Source: Cohaesibacter marisflavi (GTDB lineage: Bacteria > Pseudomonadota > Alphaproteobacteria > Rhizobiales > Cohaesibacteraceae). Taken from it: a stretch of DNA of 64,000 nucleotides. The stretch's first letter is position 1; every line of letters starts with the position of its first letter. This document shows positions 42,017 through 50,978 of this stretch, piece by piece. Location of the stretch: contig NZ_FOVR01000002.1 in the NCBI RefSeq assembly GCF_900115225.1, positions 124,001 to 188,000 on the forward strand. Reading direction: 5' to 3'. The notes beneath the pieces were generated by a model. It was not told the DNA's origin. It did no database searches and saw nothing but the letters and a program-made list of their open reading frames with translations. A program made the position numbers and the translations under genes.

Positions 42017-43781
42017 GCTGCACCTCCGTGGATTTGCTCTCGAAGCTGGAACGCACCAGCCCCGCATAGGCGCCATCTTTCTCTATCAACGCGTTGTGGG
42101 GGCCCATTTCGGCGATTTTGCCCTGCTCCAAGACGAGAATGACATCTGCCTGCTCGATCGTGTGCAAGCGGTGGGCGATGGTTATCGTCGTTGCGCTTTG
42201 CTCCAGAGCGTGAAGCGCATTCTGGATTCTGGCTTCATTCTCGCGGTCAAGATGCGCCGAGGGCTCATCAAGCAGCACCAGCGGTGCGTTGCGCAAGAGG
42301 GCCCGTGCAATGGCGATTCTTTGAATTTGCCCGCCGGAAAGCCCTGCGCCTTTTTCGTTGAGCTGATGGTTATAGCCATCGCTCAGCCCCGTGATGAAGT
42401 CATGAGCCTGTGCCAATTTGGCCGCGGCCTCAACGGCTTCTATCCCCGCATCTGGCTGTCCATAACGGATGGCATCCAGAATGCTGCCTGAGAAGAGCGT
42501 CGGCTTTTGTGGCACATAGGCCAACTGCGCACGCCACTCCGCGATCGGAAGGGTGGAAAGATCAAGGCCATTGACCAATATCTGGCCTTCACTCGGTTGG
42601 GCGAGCCCCAGAATCAGATCGATGATCGTGCTCTTGCCAGCGCCGGACGGGCCAACAAGGGCAAGGCTTTGGCCTGCAGCAAGCGTAAATGAAACATCCT
42701 CAAGCGCACGAGATCCATCGGGATAGACAAAACCAACAGAACGGAATTCAAGCGAAATTCCCTGCTTGAGATCTGGCAGTGCATCAAGGGAGCCCTCTTT
42801 CTTTTCCGAGCCATCGTCCATTTCCATGACGGAGACCATCGTTTCGGCTGCCCCGACTGCTTCCATGCGGGCATGATAATGGGTGCCCATGTTGCGCAGA
42901 GGCAAATAGAAATCCGGTGCCAGCAGCAGAACATAAAAGCCGTCAAAGAAGGTCATGTTGCCATAAAGCAGCCGAAAGCCGATGAACACGGCGATAATGG
43001 CGATCGAAACGGTCGCAAAAAATTCCAGAACCAGCGAGGAGAGAAAGGCCACACGCAACACACTCATCGTGGTGCGGCGATAGCTCTCGGCCATGCGTGA
43101 TACGGTTTCCGCTTCCCTGCGCGAGGCATTGAAAAGCTTGAGCGTCGTCAGACCCTGAATCATGTCAAGGAAGTGGGCGGAAAGCCGCGCCAACTTGCGC
43201 CATTGCTTCTGGTTGAGCCGCTCGGTTCCCTTGCCGATGAGGATCATGAAAACAGGAATGAGCGGCGCGGTAACCACCATCACCACCGCCGACAGCCAGT
43301 CCCGTGTGAGGGTTACCGCCAGAATGGCGAAAGGCAGCAGCACCGTCATCACCATCGCGGGCATATAGCGGGCAAAGTAGCCTTCCAGCGCTTCGATGCC
43401 TTCGGTCAATGTGGTGACCTGATCTCCAACAGCATTTTCGCTGCCGCGCTCAAGGATAGGGCCCTTGGCGATGAGGCGCGTAAGCAGATCCTTGCGCAAT
43501 GTATGCTTGAGATCAATGGCGGCTTTGAGAGCCAGACGCTCGGAAAAATAGGAAAGAACCGCCCTGAGAACAAACAGGATAAGCAGTGGAGGCAAAAGAA
43601 ACAGCAGATCTGTGAGCGTTGCCTGATGGGTTAGGACTGAATCGACACAGAAGGCAATCACTCCCATTTGCACGATCAAAACGATGCCGGCAGCAAAGGA
43701 AAGGACAATGGAAAGATTGAGAGGCCGCCGGGCTCTGCGCGACTGGGCTTTGAGAAAGGCTGAAATGTGTTTCGTGGACAT
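42009..43781 (-). CDS. cydD: ABC exporter half CydD (cytochrome bd assembly)
   Basis: A 590-residue half-transporter partnering CydC. The membrane domain spans about 1-340, with the LPLRNMGTHYHARMEAVGAAE segment typical of CydD. The ATPase domain has GPSGAGKST near 379, LSGGQIQRIAIARAL and VLLDEPSAHLD. The basic N-terminus (KAQSRRARRPL) faces the cytosol. It follows cydX after a 95-bp gap with a perfect 10-bp inverted repeat, which may set its level below that of the oxidase. Order on minus is cydA-cydB-cydX-cydD-cydC, a complete bd set. Confidence 0.94.
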   Translation of the reverse strand: MSTKHISAFLKAQSRRARRPLNLSIVLSFAAGIVLIVQMGVIAFCVDSVLTHQATLTDLLFLLPPLLILFVLRAVLSYFSERLALKAAIDLKHTLRKDLLTRLIAKGPILERGSENAVGDQVTTLTEGIEALEGYFARYMPAMVMTVLLPFAILAVTLTRDWLSAVVMVVTAPLIPVFMILIGKGTERLNQKQWRKLARLSAHFLDMIQGLTTLKLFNASRREAETVSRMAESYRRTTMSVLRVAFLSSLVLEFFATVSIAIIAVFIGFRLLYGNMTFFDGFYVLLLAPDFYLPLRNMGTHYHARMEAVGAAETMVSVMEMDDGSEKKEGSLDALPDLKQGISLEFRSVGFVYPDGSRALEDVSFTLAAGQSLALVGPSGAGKSTIIDLILGLAQPSEGQILVNGLDLSTLPIAEWRAQLAYVPQKPTLFSGSILDAIRYGQPDAGIEAVEAAAKLAQAHDFITGLSDGYNHQLNEKGAGLSGGQIQRIAIARALLRNAPLVLLDEPSAHLDRENEARIQNALHALEQSATTITIAHRLHTIEQADVILVLEQGKIAEMGPHNALIEKDGAYAGLVRSSFESKSTEVQHG

Positions 43782-43822
43782 TGAGGTCCCTGATTGTTCG
43801 GCCTTTATTGGCCCACATACGA

Positions 43823-43846
43823 CATGACCGGGCGGACCCGGTCATG
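43823..43846. repeat. Perfect inverted repeat between cydX and cydD
   Basis: CATGACCGGG-CGGA-CCCGGTCATG: 10-bp arms, 4-base loop, without a T-run. A likely RNA hairpin 30 bp after cydX that could separate oxidase from transporter mRNA, or an operator. Confidence 0.65.
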
Positions 43847-43876
43847 AAAAGGTTTATAATGGTTGAAAGGTGCTAA

Positions 43877-43984
43877 TCAAGTATCCTTTTCGCCATAGTT
43901 ATCTTGGGCTTCATACCACATCACATTGATCACGCCGACGGAAAGGGCGGCAGTCAATCCAAGGATCCATGCAAAATACCACAT
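43877..43984 (-). CDS. cydX: Cytochrome bd small subunit CydX
   Basis: A 35-residue single-helix protein found by reading the gap between cydB and cydD on minus. It begins MWYFAWILGLTAALSVGV, followed by INVMWYEAQ, the recognised CydX pattern, with an acidic polar tail ending in GEKDT. AAAGGA lies about 9-13 nt before the ATG, and the gene begins 22 bp after the cydB stop. CydX stabilises the CydAB complex and its haems. Length, position and N-terminus all agree, although it falls below usual gene-calling limits. Confidence 0.9.
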   Translation of the reverse strand: MWYFAWILGLTAALSVGVINVMWYEAQDNYGEKDT

Positions 43985-44006
43985 TATTAGATTTCCTTTC
44001 CGGTTA

Positions 44007-45164
44007 TCAGTAAGCCGAATGGCTGCGTGCTTCGATTTCGTCCATCGTGACCCGACCCCACATGCGCCAGTAGCACCAGAGGGTGTACATCAGCACGATC
44101 GGCACGAAGATAACTGCCGTCCAGAACATGACCGTCAGGGTCAGGTGGCTGGAGGTCGCATCCCAAACCGTCAGTGAGGAGCGCGGATCAGTGGTGGATG
44201 GCATGATGAACGGGAACATGGACAGCCCCGCAGTGGAGATGATGCCAGTCATGCCCAGCGCGCTGAACAGGAAGGCAAAGCCACCTTTGCCAGCCTTGCT
44301 CATCAGAGCCATCAGAAGCGGGCAGAGAATGCCAAGGGCCGGAGCTAGAATGGCAATCGGATAATTGCTGTAGATATTGAACAGCGCACCGGCTTCGCGA
44401 GCCACTTCCTTGGCAAGCGGGTTCGGCATGGCATCATAGGCTGGCTGGCTGACGATAACGAACCAGTTGAAGTTGCCTGCCCAGATCCACAGACCGGCAA
44501 GAGCAAACAGCACAGCCGTTGCAACACCGGCATAGAAGCCATATTGACGTGCCCGCGTAGCGACCACTTCATCGGCCCGCATTTGCAACCATGTGCTGCC
44601 GTGTCCGGTGAGCATGGCAACCGAGACCAGCCCGGCCAGAATGGCGAACGGGTTGAGCAACGGCAACAGGGCCCACAGGAATTTGGCGTCATAGGTCACA
44701 CGCAGGAACTCGTCCAGATGGAACGGAACACCCTGCAGCAGGTTGCCGAAAGCAACACCGAAGATCAGGGACGGGATGAAGCCACCGGCAAACAGTCCCC
44801 AATCCCATGCGTAGCGCCAACCCTGATTCTCGATCTTGGAGCGATAGTCAAAGCCGACAGGGCGGAAGAACAGGGCAAACAGCACCAGCAACATGGCTAG
44901 ATAGAAGCCCGAGAATGCAGCTGCATAAACAGCAGGCCACGCCGCGAAGATGGCGCCACCGGCGGTGATGAACCACACCTGGTTGCCGTCCCAGTGCGGG
45001 CCGACAGTGTTGATGATGATGCGGCGTTCCGGGTCATTTTTGCCGAGGAATGGCAACAAGGTGCCAACCCCCATATCCATGCCATCAGTGATGGCGAAGC
45101 CGATAAGCAGCACGCCTACGAGCGCCCACCAGGCAAATTTCAGGATTTCATAATCGATAATCAT
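44007..45164 (-). CDS. cydB: Cytochrome bd ubiquinol oxidase subunit II
   Basis: The 385-residue membrane partner of CydA, with eight or nine helices and an N-terminus MIIDYEILKFAWWALVGVLL. The DGMDMGVGTLLPFLG segment (28-42) and WDGNQVWFITAGGAIFAAWP (58-77) are strongly conserved in CydB. WAL-rich central helices and the final TLWCYWRMWGRV complete the match. It lies 22 bp after cydA and 22 bp before cydX. The long-form CydA beside it and the CydX subunit place it in the canonical bd-I group rather than the cyanide-insensitive CIO group. Confidence 0.96.
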   Translation of the reverse strand: MIIDYEILKFAWWALVGVLLIGFAITDGMDMGVGTLLPFLGKNDPERRIIINTVGPHWDGNQVWFITAGGAIFAAWPAVYAAAFSGFYLAMLLVLFALFFRPVGFDYRSKIENQGWRYAWDWGLFAGGFIPSLIFGVAFGNLLQGVPFHLDEFLRVTYDAKFLWALLPLLNPFAILAGLVSVAMLTGHGSTWLQMRADEVVATRARQYGFYAGVATAVLFALAGLWIWAGNFNWFVIVSQPAYDAMPNPLAKEVAREAGALFNIYSNYPIAILAPALGILCPLLMALMSKAGKGGFAFLFSALGMTGIISTAGLSMFPFIMPSTTDPRSSLTVWDATSSHLTLTVMFWTAVIFVPIVLMYTLWCYWRMWGRVTMDEIEARSHSAY

Positions 45165-45186
45165 CGCTTTTTCCTATCAGTGGGTC

Positions 45187-46773
45187 TTACTCAGCCGGAG
45201 CCAAAGACGACGGCTTGGATTGTTCATGGTGATAGCGACCGGTGTGGAGCGAGCTCGGGCCCAGTCGTGCAAACTTGAACATCAGCCACACTTCGATGAC
45301 CAACAGGAAGGTGTAGAAGGCGAGGAAGCCGGTGAGCGAGAAGATCAGATCCGCGATCGTCAGGCTGGATGCAGCCAGGAAGGTCGGCAGAACTTCACCG
45401 ATAGCCCAAGGCTGACGGCCATATTCGGCCACGAACCAGCCAAGCTCGACAGACAGCCACGGCAACGGAATGCAGATGACCAAAAGTTTGAGCAGCCAGC
45501 GCTTTTCCTCGATCTGCTTTTTGGCAGTGTAGTAGAAGGAGAGGGCGAACAGGCCGAGCATGGTAAAGCCGAAGGCCACCATGATACGGAAGCTCCAGAA
45601 CAGATATGGCACGGACGGAATGGAATCTTCCACCGCTGCCGTAATCATCTCGTCAGTTGCATCCATCGGATTGTCGATATAGCGCTTGAGAAGCAAACCA
45701 TAGCCCAGATCTTTCTTATGCAGGTTGAAGACAGCCTTGGTTTCTTCAGACTTGTCACCGGCACGCAGCATGGTGAGCTTGTCATAGGCGATCATGCCTG
45801 AGCGAATACGGGCTTCATGCTGGTCTTTTAGATCGGAAATACCGATCACCTGCTTGTCTAGCGAGCGCGTGGCGATGAGGCCCATGACCCATGGAATCTC
45901 GATGCCATAGTCGACCCGCATTTCTTTATCATTCGGCCAGCCGATCAGGTTGAAGGAAGCCGGTGCTTCTTCGGTGTGATATTCCGCCTCAATTGCGGCC
46001 AGTTTCACCTTCTGCACATCGCCCAGTTCATAACCGGATTCATCACCCAGCACGATAACCGAAAGGGACGCAGCAAGGCCGAAGCCGGCGGCCACAGCAA
46101 AGGAGCGCTTGGCAAAGGCCAGATCGCGGCCCTTGAGAATATACCATGCAGAGATGCCGATTACGAACATGGAAGCTGTGACATAGCCAGCGGCAACCGT
46201 ATGTACGAATTTCACCTGTGCGACCGGGTTGAGGACCACTTCAGCGAAGTTGGTCATTTCCATGCGCATGGTTTCGGCAGAGAATTCAGAGCCGACAGGA
46301 TTTTGCATCCAACCGTTGGCAACCAGAATCCACAAGGCCGAGAGGTTCGATCCCAAAGCGGTAAAGAAGGTCACCGCCAGATGCTGGCGCTTGGAAAGCT
46401 TGTCCCAGCCAAGGAAGAACAGACCCACGAAGGTGGATTCAAGGAAGAAGGCCATCAGGCCTTCGATGGCAAGCGGCGCACCGAAGACATCCCCCACATA
46501 GTGGGAATAGTAAGACCAGTTCGTCCCGAACTGGAATTCCATCGTCAGACCGGTGGTCACACCCAGGGCAAAGTTGATACCGAACAACTTGCCCCAGAAT
46601 TTGGTCATGTCTTTATAGACTTCCTTGCCGGTCATCACATAGACCGATTCCATGATCACGAGCATCCATGTGATGCCCAGCGTCAGGGGTACGAAAAGAA
46701 AGTGGTAAAGCGCGGTGGCGGCAAATTGCCAACGCGACAGATTGACGAATAGATCGCCATAAATAGGTTCCAT
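45187..46773 (-). CDS. cydA: Cytochrome bd ubiquinol oxidase subunit I
   Basis: The 528-residue catalytic subunit that oxidises ubiquinol and reduces oxygen at the d/b595 haem pair in the inner membrane. H24 in [13 protein letters not shown] corresponds to the haem ligand H19 of E. coli. [11 protein letters not shown] near 188-198 holds the b558 histidine, and FRIMVAFGF near 396 the methionine. The periplasmic Q-loop is long (about 240-390) and carries [13 protein letters not shown], as in bd-I and unlike short-loop CIO enzymes. It heads cydABX-DC. An imperfect FNR-like TTGAT-N5-ATCAA sits in the leader. Function under low oxygen is inferred from the family. Confidence 0.97.
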   Translation of the reverse strand: MEPIYGDLFVNLSRWQFAATALYHFLFVPLTLGITWMLVIMESVYVMTGKEVYKDMTKFWGKLFGINFALGVTTGLTMEFQFGTNWSYYSHYVGDVFGAPLAIEGLMAFFLESTFVGLFFLGWDKLSKRQHLAVTFFTALGSNLSALWILVANGWMQNPVGSEFSAETMRMEMTNFAEVVLNPVAQVKFVHTVAAGYVTASMFVIGISAWYILKGRDLAFAKRSFAVAAGFGLAASLSVIVLGDESGYELGDVQKVKLAAIEAEYHTEEAPASFNLIGWPNDKEMRVDYGIEIPWVMGLIATRSLDKQVIGISDLKDQHEARIRSGMIAYDKLTMLRAGDKSEETKAVFNLHKKDLGYGLLLKRYIDNPMDATDEMITAAVEDSIPSVPYLFWSFRIMVAFGFTMLGLFALSFYYTAKKQIEEKRWLLKLLVICIPLPWLSVELGWFVAEYGRQPWAIGEVLPTFLAASSLTIADLIFSLTGFLAFYTFLLVIEVWLMFKFARLGPSSLHTGRYHHEQSKPSSLAPAE

Positions 46774-46784
46774 GACAGCTCTCT

Positions 46785-46799
46785 TTGATGCTGTATCAA
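46785..46799. promoter_or_regulatory. FNR/FixK-like inverted repeat before cydA
   Basis: TTGAT-GCTGT-ATCAA has perfect half-sites but a spacer of five, where FNR/FixK boxes have four. It is only 12 bp before the cydA start, an unusual place for an activator. It may be chance or a repressor site. Confidence 0.3.
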
Positions 46800-46888
46800 C
46801 CCATTTGCAGGGGGTTTGGTCCCGTAGCAGTCAGGATCCTGCAGTTTGGTCGATTGGTCAGTTATTAAGTGAACAGAATGTTGGGCGT

Positions 46889-47299
46889 TTAAAGAAGTGG
46901 AGGCGCGCGGCTGGTGCCAACGCGGGGAGAAAGAGACAGCGTCCCGTCAGAAGGGGCGGTTGGCCAGAAAACTGTTCTAATCGAATGGACTGGCCGTTCG
47001 CAAGGCTGTGTATGATTATTGAAGCCAAGATCGTGCAGCGCTGTGAGAGCACAGATTGCGCAGTCCTTTTCGAGGGTGGCCGGGGTCTCTTCTCCATCGA
47101 AAGAAACTGCAGCCAAGCCGTTGGCTGTACAGATGATTCCGAAATACATATCGTCACCCGACGTGCCAGCTGCGGCTTCCGCGCTGGTGGACAGGTGAAT
47201 ACCGAAGGCCAGAACCTGCAGCCACATAGCGCACAAAGCGAGCAAGGTAATGGCTCGTTGGCTGTGCAGGCGTCTAAACAGGGTGGGGTTCTGGTTCAT
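46889..47299 (-). CDS. DUF2946-like exported small protein
   Basis: A 136-residue protein from the ATG at 47299 (MNQNPTLFRRL). A hydrophobic segment at 17-33 is a signal anchor or signal peptide. The IICTANG and KDCAICAL elements match the paired-cysteine pattern I associate with DUF2946, a family often near copper genes. The C-terminal part is Ser/Pro/Arg-rich. No copper gene adjoins it; cydA begins 115 bp downstream on the same strand, but a link is unproven. The ribosome site is weak. The frame upstream to 47395 looks non-coding. Confidence 0.65.
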   Translation of the reverse strand: MNQNPTLFRRLHSQRAITLLALCAMWLQVLAFGIHLSTSAEAAAGTSGDDMYFGIICTANGLAAVSFDGEETPATLEKDCAICALTALHDLGFNNHTQPCERPVHSIRTVFWPTAPSDGTLSLSPRVGTSRAPPLL

Positions 47300-47677
47300 C
47301 GATCGTCGTTCGATTTCGTTTGAATTCGGAATGGTCTTGCATGCACAGTGCGTTTGTGCGCAAAAGTGCATTTTGTATTCATATTTGAAAATCAAGAGCT
47401 TTTACATGGGGCATCTCGCCACACCCTGAACCGAGTCCCCAGTCTATCCCTAGTCCTGCTCTGCGAAAACACTGCGACTTATGGGATTTTGGTAGCATCG
47501 CCTTACCTCTTAAGTGGATAACGCTGCACAAAACGATTGCTTTGGCCTTTCTTGCGCCTCGTCCCTTAAAAAATCTGCGTCCTTCAGGCTCATGCAACAG
47601 CCTGACGCAAGTTTGCACGGTCATTTTGGATATCAATTGCGAACCCGATGCGACGAGCGCGCCAAAGCGAGGATTAA
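47300..47677. other. Promoter region between DUF2946 and motE
   Basis: 380 bp without a gene, divergent. It should hold promoters for both genes. The GAGGATTAA before motE is a good ribosome site. I found no flagellar (sigma-54 or sigma-28) promoter that I could defend. Confidence 0.45.
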
Positions 47678-48271
47678 ATGAGCAACTCAGACGGCTTGAT
47701 GGGAAAATATTTTTCTCTGCACTCCTCTTTGGGAACGAGCTTGCTGCAGATAATTGGTTTGGTGCTTGCAGTGTCTATGGCCAATTCTGCTGACGCCAAG
47801 GCCCCTGCAAACAGTAAAACGGTTGAAGCGGGAATAAGTTCCAACGAAAAAGCAAAAACCGTTGACCAGATCGACGCCAACAGTTTTTGCGAAAATATCT
47901 CCGATCTGGCGTCAGAACAGAGATACGCCTGGCAGCTACAAAATCTCATTGCGCTGCAAAGCGACATAGACGGGCGCATTGAAAAGCTCGAAGCACTTCG
48001 CGCCGACGTCAAGGGCTGGATCGCCAAACGCGACAAGGTGCTCAGCGACGTCAAGGAACACATCATCACGGTTTACGAACGCATGCGCCCGGAAGCGGCC
48101 GCTGAACGGCTCGCCGCTGTTGATGATCAGGTTGCCATCGCGCTTCTTGCCAAGATGAAGCCACGTGTCGTGAGCGCCATTCTCAACGAAATGGATGCCG
48201 CCAAGGCATCTGACCTGACGCAGGAAATGGCGTCGCTGGTCGAAATCAAGTCTGGAGAACGGGATCAATGA
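47678..48271 (+). CDS. motE: Flagellar motility chaperone MotE
   Basis: A 197-residue exported protein. A hydrophobic segment (about 20-38) ends at SADA, then a helical and charged region leads to an MgtE-N-like domain (about 120-190) with RMRPEAAAERLAAVDDQVAIALLAKMKPR. In Sinorhizobium, MotE is the periplasmic chaperone that stabilises MotC. The GAGGATTAA ribosome site is 1-9 nt before the ATG. It overlaps flgH by 4 bp (ATGA). It heads the motE-flgH-fliL-fliP unit. In Sinorhizobium it sits between flgI and flgH, so gene order here is rearranged. Confidence 0.88.
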   Translation: MSNSDGLMGKYFSLHSSLGTSLLQIIGLVLAVSMANSADAKAPANSKTVEAGISSNEKAKTVDQIDANSFCENISDLASEQRYAWQLQNLIALQSDIDGRIEKLEALRADVKGWIAKRDKVLSDVKEHIITVYERMRPEAAAERLAAVDDQVAIALLAKMKPRVVSAILNEMDAAKASDLTQEMASLVEIKSGERDQ

Positions 48272-48984
48272 CCACTCTTCTCACCAAAGCTCTGGTTCCC
48301 CTGTTCGGGATTCTGCTGCTTGCCGGATGTGCCAACAATCAGGAGAAGATCGGGGCCACCCCGGAATTGTCTCCCATGGGCAATGGCTTGCGTCAGCCGA
48401 TGATCAATCCGACGCTTGTCGGCTATCAGCCAACCCAGCGAAGAAGCTTTCATGCCATCTGGACCGAAGACCGTAATCAGTTCTTCCTTGAACCTCGCGC
48501 CAAGCGGGTTGGGGATGTCTTGACGGTTCTCATCAATATTGAAGATGAAGCCAGCCTCGACAATGCCTCCGATCGCAGCCGCGACAGCTCTGAGAAGCAG
48601 TCTCTGGGCTTCGGGTTCAGCCTCTTCGGCTTCGGCGAAGACGGCGAAGCGGATCTGGATGCGGATTCAAAAAGTTCCACCAAAGGCAAGGGGGCCATCA
48701 ACCGCAAGGAAGAGATTGATTTGCAGATTGCTGCTGTCGTGACCCAGGTTCTGCCCAACCATAATCTTGTGATTTCCGGCAGTCAGGAAGTCCGCGTTAA
48801 CGCAGAGGTCCGGGTTCTCAATGTCGAAGGCATCGTGCGCCCGCGTGATATCGCTGCAGACAATGTCATCACCTACGACAAGATCGCCGAGGCACGCATT
48901 TCCTATGGTGGCCGCGGACGCATTACCGAGATGCAACAGCCCGCATGGGGCCAGCAGGTTTATGATCGGTTTGTGCCCTTCTAG
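48268..48984 (+). CDS. flgH: Flagellar L-ring protein FlgH
   Basis: A 238-residue outer-membrane lipoprotein forming the L ring. The lipobox is LLAG-C with C21 as the acylated cysteine. RRSFHAIWTEDRNQFFLEPRAKRVGDVLTV holds the family pattern, with SIWxxxxxxFFxDxRAxxVGDILTV spacing, and VITYDKIAEARISYGGRG closes the barrel. It overlaps motE by 4 bp and is followed by a 104-bp gap before fliL. The Ser/Lys/Asp-rich insert near 110-140 is variable in the family. Confidence 0.95.
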   Translation: MTTLLTKALVPLFGILLLAGCANNQEKIGATPELSPMGNGLRQPMINPTLVGYQPTQRRSFHAIWTEDRNQFFLEPRAKRVGDVLTVLINIEDEASLDNASDRSRDSSEKQSLGFGFSLFGFGEDGEADLDADSKSSTKGKGAINRKEEIDLQIAAVVTQVLPNHNLVISGSQEVRVNAEVRVLNVEGIVRPRDIAADNVITYDKIAEARISYGGRGRITEMQQPAWGQQVYDRFVPF

Positions 48985-49088
48985 GAAGCATCACCGCAAC
49001 CCGTTTGAGGATGTGAGGGCCAGCCTCTCGCATCCGCTTCCGCACTCCCAATCCAATCGAGCAAGTTTGAGAAGGATAAACCGCCAAG

Positions 49089-49595
49089 ATGTCGAATATT
49101 ATGGTTTTGCCAGATGGTGAAGTGAAGGCCAAGTCGAGCAAGTCTGACATGGGCCTGTTTGTCACGATCCTCATCATGACGCTTCTGGCCGCCGGAATTG
49201 GCGCTTTTGTTGGCATGCAACTGGTCAACCAGACCCGCCACATCGTTCTGGAAGAAAAGAGGGAGAGAGAAAATCCTCCCGTTCATGCACTTTACGATAG
49301 CCCCAGCGAAATCGTCGGGATCAAACCGATCATCGTGAATTTGGCCGGGGTCGAAAAAGCATTCGTACGTGTCCAGGGTTCCATTGTTTTCAACGAAAGC
49401 GCAATGGAACAGTCCAAAATTCTGGTCAGTCAGGTGGAAAGCGACATCGCAGCCTATCTCAGAACCCTCAAGGTCTCTGATCTGGAAGGGGCAACCGGAT
49501 TGCAGAATTTGCGGGAAGACCTCAACCAGAGGGCTAAAATCAGGGCGGATGGCAGTATTCGTGAATTCATTCTCGAGACGATGGTGATCCAGTGA
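49089..49595 (+). CDS. fliL: Flagellar basal-body-associated protein FliL
   Basis: A 168-residue inner-membrane protein with one helix at about 20-42 and a periplasmic domain that contacts the stator. The sequence VNLAGVEKAFVRVQGSIVFNE and the C-terminal LREDLNQRAKIRADGSIREFILETMVIQ match FliL, where the final part is the most conserved. Its stop overlaps the GTG start of fliP. The order flgH-fliL-fliP is typical of Rhizobiales. Confidence 0.93.
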   Translation: MSNIMVLPDGEVKAKSSKSDMGLFVTILIMTLLAAGIGAFVGMQLVNQTRHIVLEEKRERENPPVHALYDSPSEIVGIKPIIVNLAGVEKAFVRVQGSIVFNESAMEQSKILVSQVESDIAAYLRTLKVSDLEGATGLQNLREDLNQRAKIRADGSIREFILETMVIQ

Positions 49596-50335
49596 AAAGA
49601 CTAGCTTACGGCCTCTCCCTCTTTCTGCTGCTTGCCAGCCCGGCATGGGCCCAGTCGATCGATCTGAACAGCATTCTGCCAAGTGGAGAAGCCTCCGCAT
49701 CAGGCCGGATGATCCAGCTGATTGCCCTTATCACGGTTCTGTCCCTGGCGCCGGGGCTCCTGATCATGGTGACAAGCTTCATCCGCTTCTCGATCGCCTT
49801 TTCCTTCTTGCGTTCGGGTATGGGGCTGCAATCAACGCCCTCCAACATGGTGATGATCTCTCTGGCGCTCTTCATGACCTTCTATGTCATGGGACCAACT
49901 TTTGATCAGGCCTGGAAAAATGGCGTGCAGCCACTGCTCGATAACCAGATCACCGAAGCGCAGGCTTATGAGCGCGTGGCTTCGCCCTTCCGTTCTTTCA
50001 TGCTTCAGCATGTGCGGGATGAAGATATCGGCATGTTTTCCGATCTGGCCATCGCCAATCTCAATGCCACGGAGGCAACCTCACCGGACGAAGTGGAGAT
50101 GCGGGTGCTGATCCCTTCCTTCATGATTTCCGAGCTTAGGCGCGGTTTTGAAATGGGCTTCCTGATCGCCTTGCCCTTTCTGGTGATCGACCTGATCGTT
50201 GCGACCATTACCATGTCCATGGGCATGATGATGTTGCCTCCCACGGCCATTTCGCTTCCCTTCAAGGCGCTCTTTTTCGTGCTGATCGACGGCTGGAACA
50301 TTCTCGTCGGCAGTCTCATACGATCTTTCTTCTAA
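49592..50335 (+). CDS. fliP: Flagellar export apparatus protein FliP
   Basis: A 247-residue core component of the export gate (FliPQR). It begins at a GTG that overlaps the fliL stop by 4 bp. A cleaved signal peptide ends in AWA at residue 20, as in other FliP. SLAPGLLIMVTSFIRFSIAFSFLR and the LIPSFMISELRRGFEMGFLIALPFLVIDLIVA block are the family signatures. MGMMMLPPTAISLPFKALFFVLIDGW follows near the end. It closes the first flagellar operon and is followed by a terminator. FliQ is encoded at 56675 on minus; FliR is not in the window. Confidence 0.96.
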   Translation: MKRLAYGLSLFLLLASPAWAQSIDLNSILPSGEASASGRMIQLIALITVLSLAPGLLIMVTSFIRFSIAFSFLRSGMGLQSTPSNMVMISLALFMTFYVMGPTFDQAWKNGVQPLLDNQITEAQAYERVASPFRSFMLQHVRDEDIGMFSDLAIANLNATEATSPDEVEMRVLIPSFMISELRRGFEMGFLIALPFLVIDLIVATITMSMGMMMLPPTAISLPFKALFFVLIDGWNILVGSLIRSFF

Positions 50336-50382
50336 AGGGGAGAGTCTCTCTCCCTTTATCCCAAGGCAGCAAAGCCCTCTTG

Positions 50383-50413
50383 CCAGGCACTGTTTCAGTG
50401 TCTGGCCTTTTTT
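50383..50413 (+). terminator. Intrinsic terminator after fliP
   Basis: CCAGGCACTG pairs with CAGTGTCTGG (one G-T pair), TTT loop, then T6. An additional AAAGGG/CCCTTT hairpin lies at 50333-50356. Confidence 0.85.
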
Positions 50414-50594
50414 GTTCCGACAGGCCTTTAGTCAATCTGCTTGGCTTTATCGAAAAGGCGAGAAAACTTCGCTGAAAATTTGAATTAAAACATAAAATAA
50501 TAAAATAAAATCAATGAGATAGGTGATATTCCGACAGCTTCAGGCAAGCTTGGTGGCTTAAGACTGGATTATCGGAATTTGATGGAGAATCCAA

Positions 50595-50978
50595 ATGGAA
50601 CCTGTCTATTTGATGAAGCTGGCAAATGCGCATCAGAATTGGCTCTCGGTTCGCGAGAACACGATCGCCCAGAATGTCGCCAATGCCAACACACCAGGCT
50701 ATCGGGCAAAGGACGTGGAAAGCTTCACCGCGCTCTTTGACAAAGCCCATGTTCGCATGGCCAGCACCCAACCTGGACACATGACCGCCATGAATGCTGC
50801 AACGCGGAGTGTCGATGTTGAGAAGAAGGATAGCTGGGACGTCACATATTCCGGAAACTCGGTCTCACTGGAACAGGAAATGATGAAAGCCGGTGAAGTC
50901 GCCCGAGATCATACTCTGACAACGAATTTGATCAAATCCATCCACAGTATGATGTTGATGGCAGCGAAGGCACAGTGA
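50595..50978 (+). CDS. flgB: Flagellar proximal rod protein FlgB
   Basis: A 127-residue rod protein with the N-terminal flg_bb_rod motif NTIAQNVANANTPGYRAKDV (about 23-42) and the C-terminal EQEMMKAGEVARDHTLTTNLIKSIHSMM helix that forms the coiled coil. GGAG lies 8 nt before the ATG. It is the first gene of the flgB-flgC-fliE-flgG-flgA-flgI operon, which has its own AT-rich promoter region (about 50470-50580) after the fliP terminator. Confidence 0.94.
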   Translation: MEPVYLMKLANAHQNWLSVRENTIAQNVANANTPGYRAKDVESFTALFDKAHVRMASTQPGHMTAMNAATRSVDVEKKDSWDVTYSGNSVSLEQEMMKAGEVARDHTLTTNLIKSIHSMMLMAAKAQ

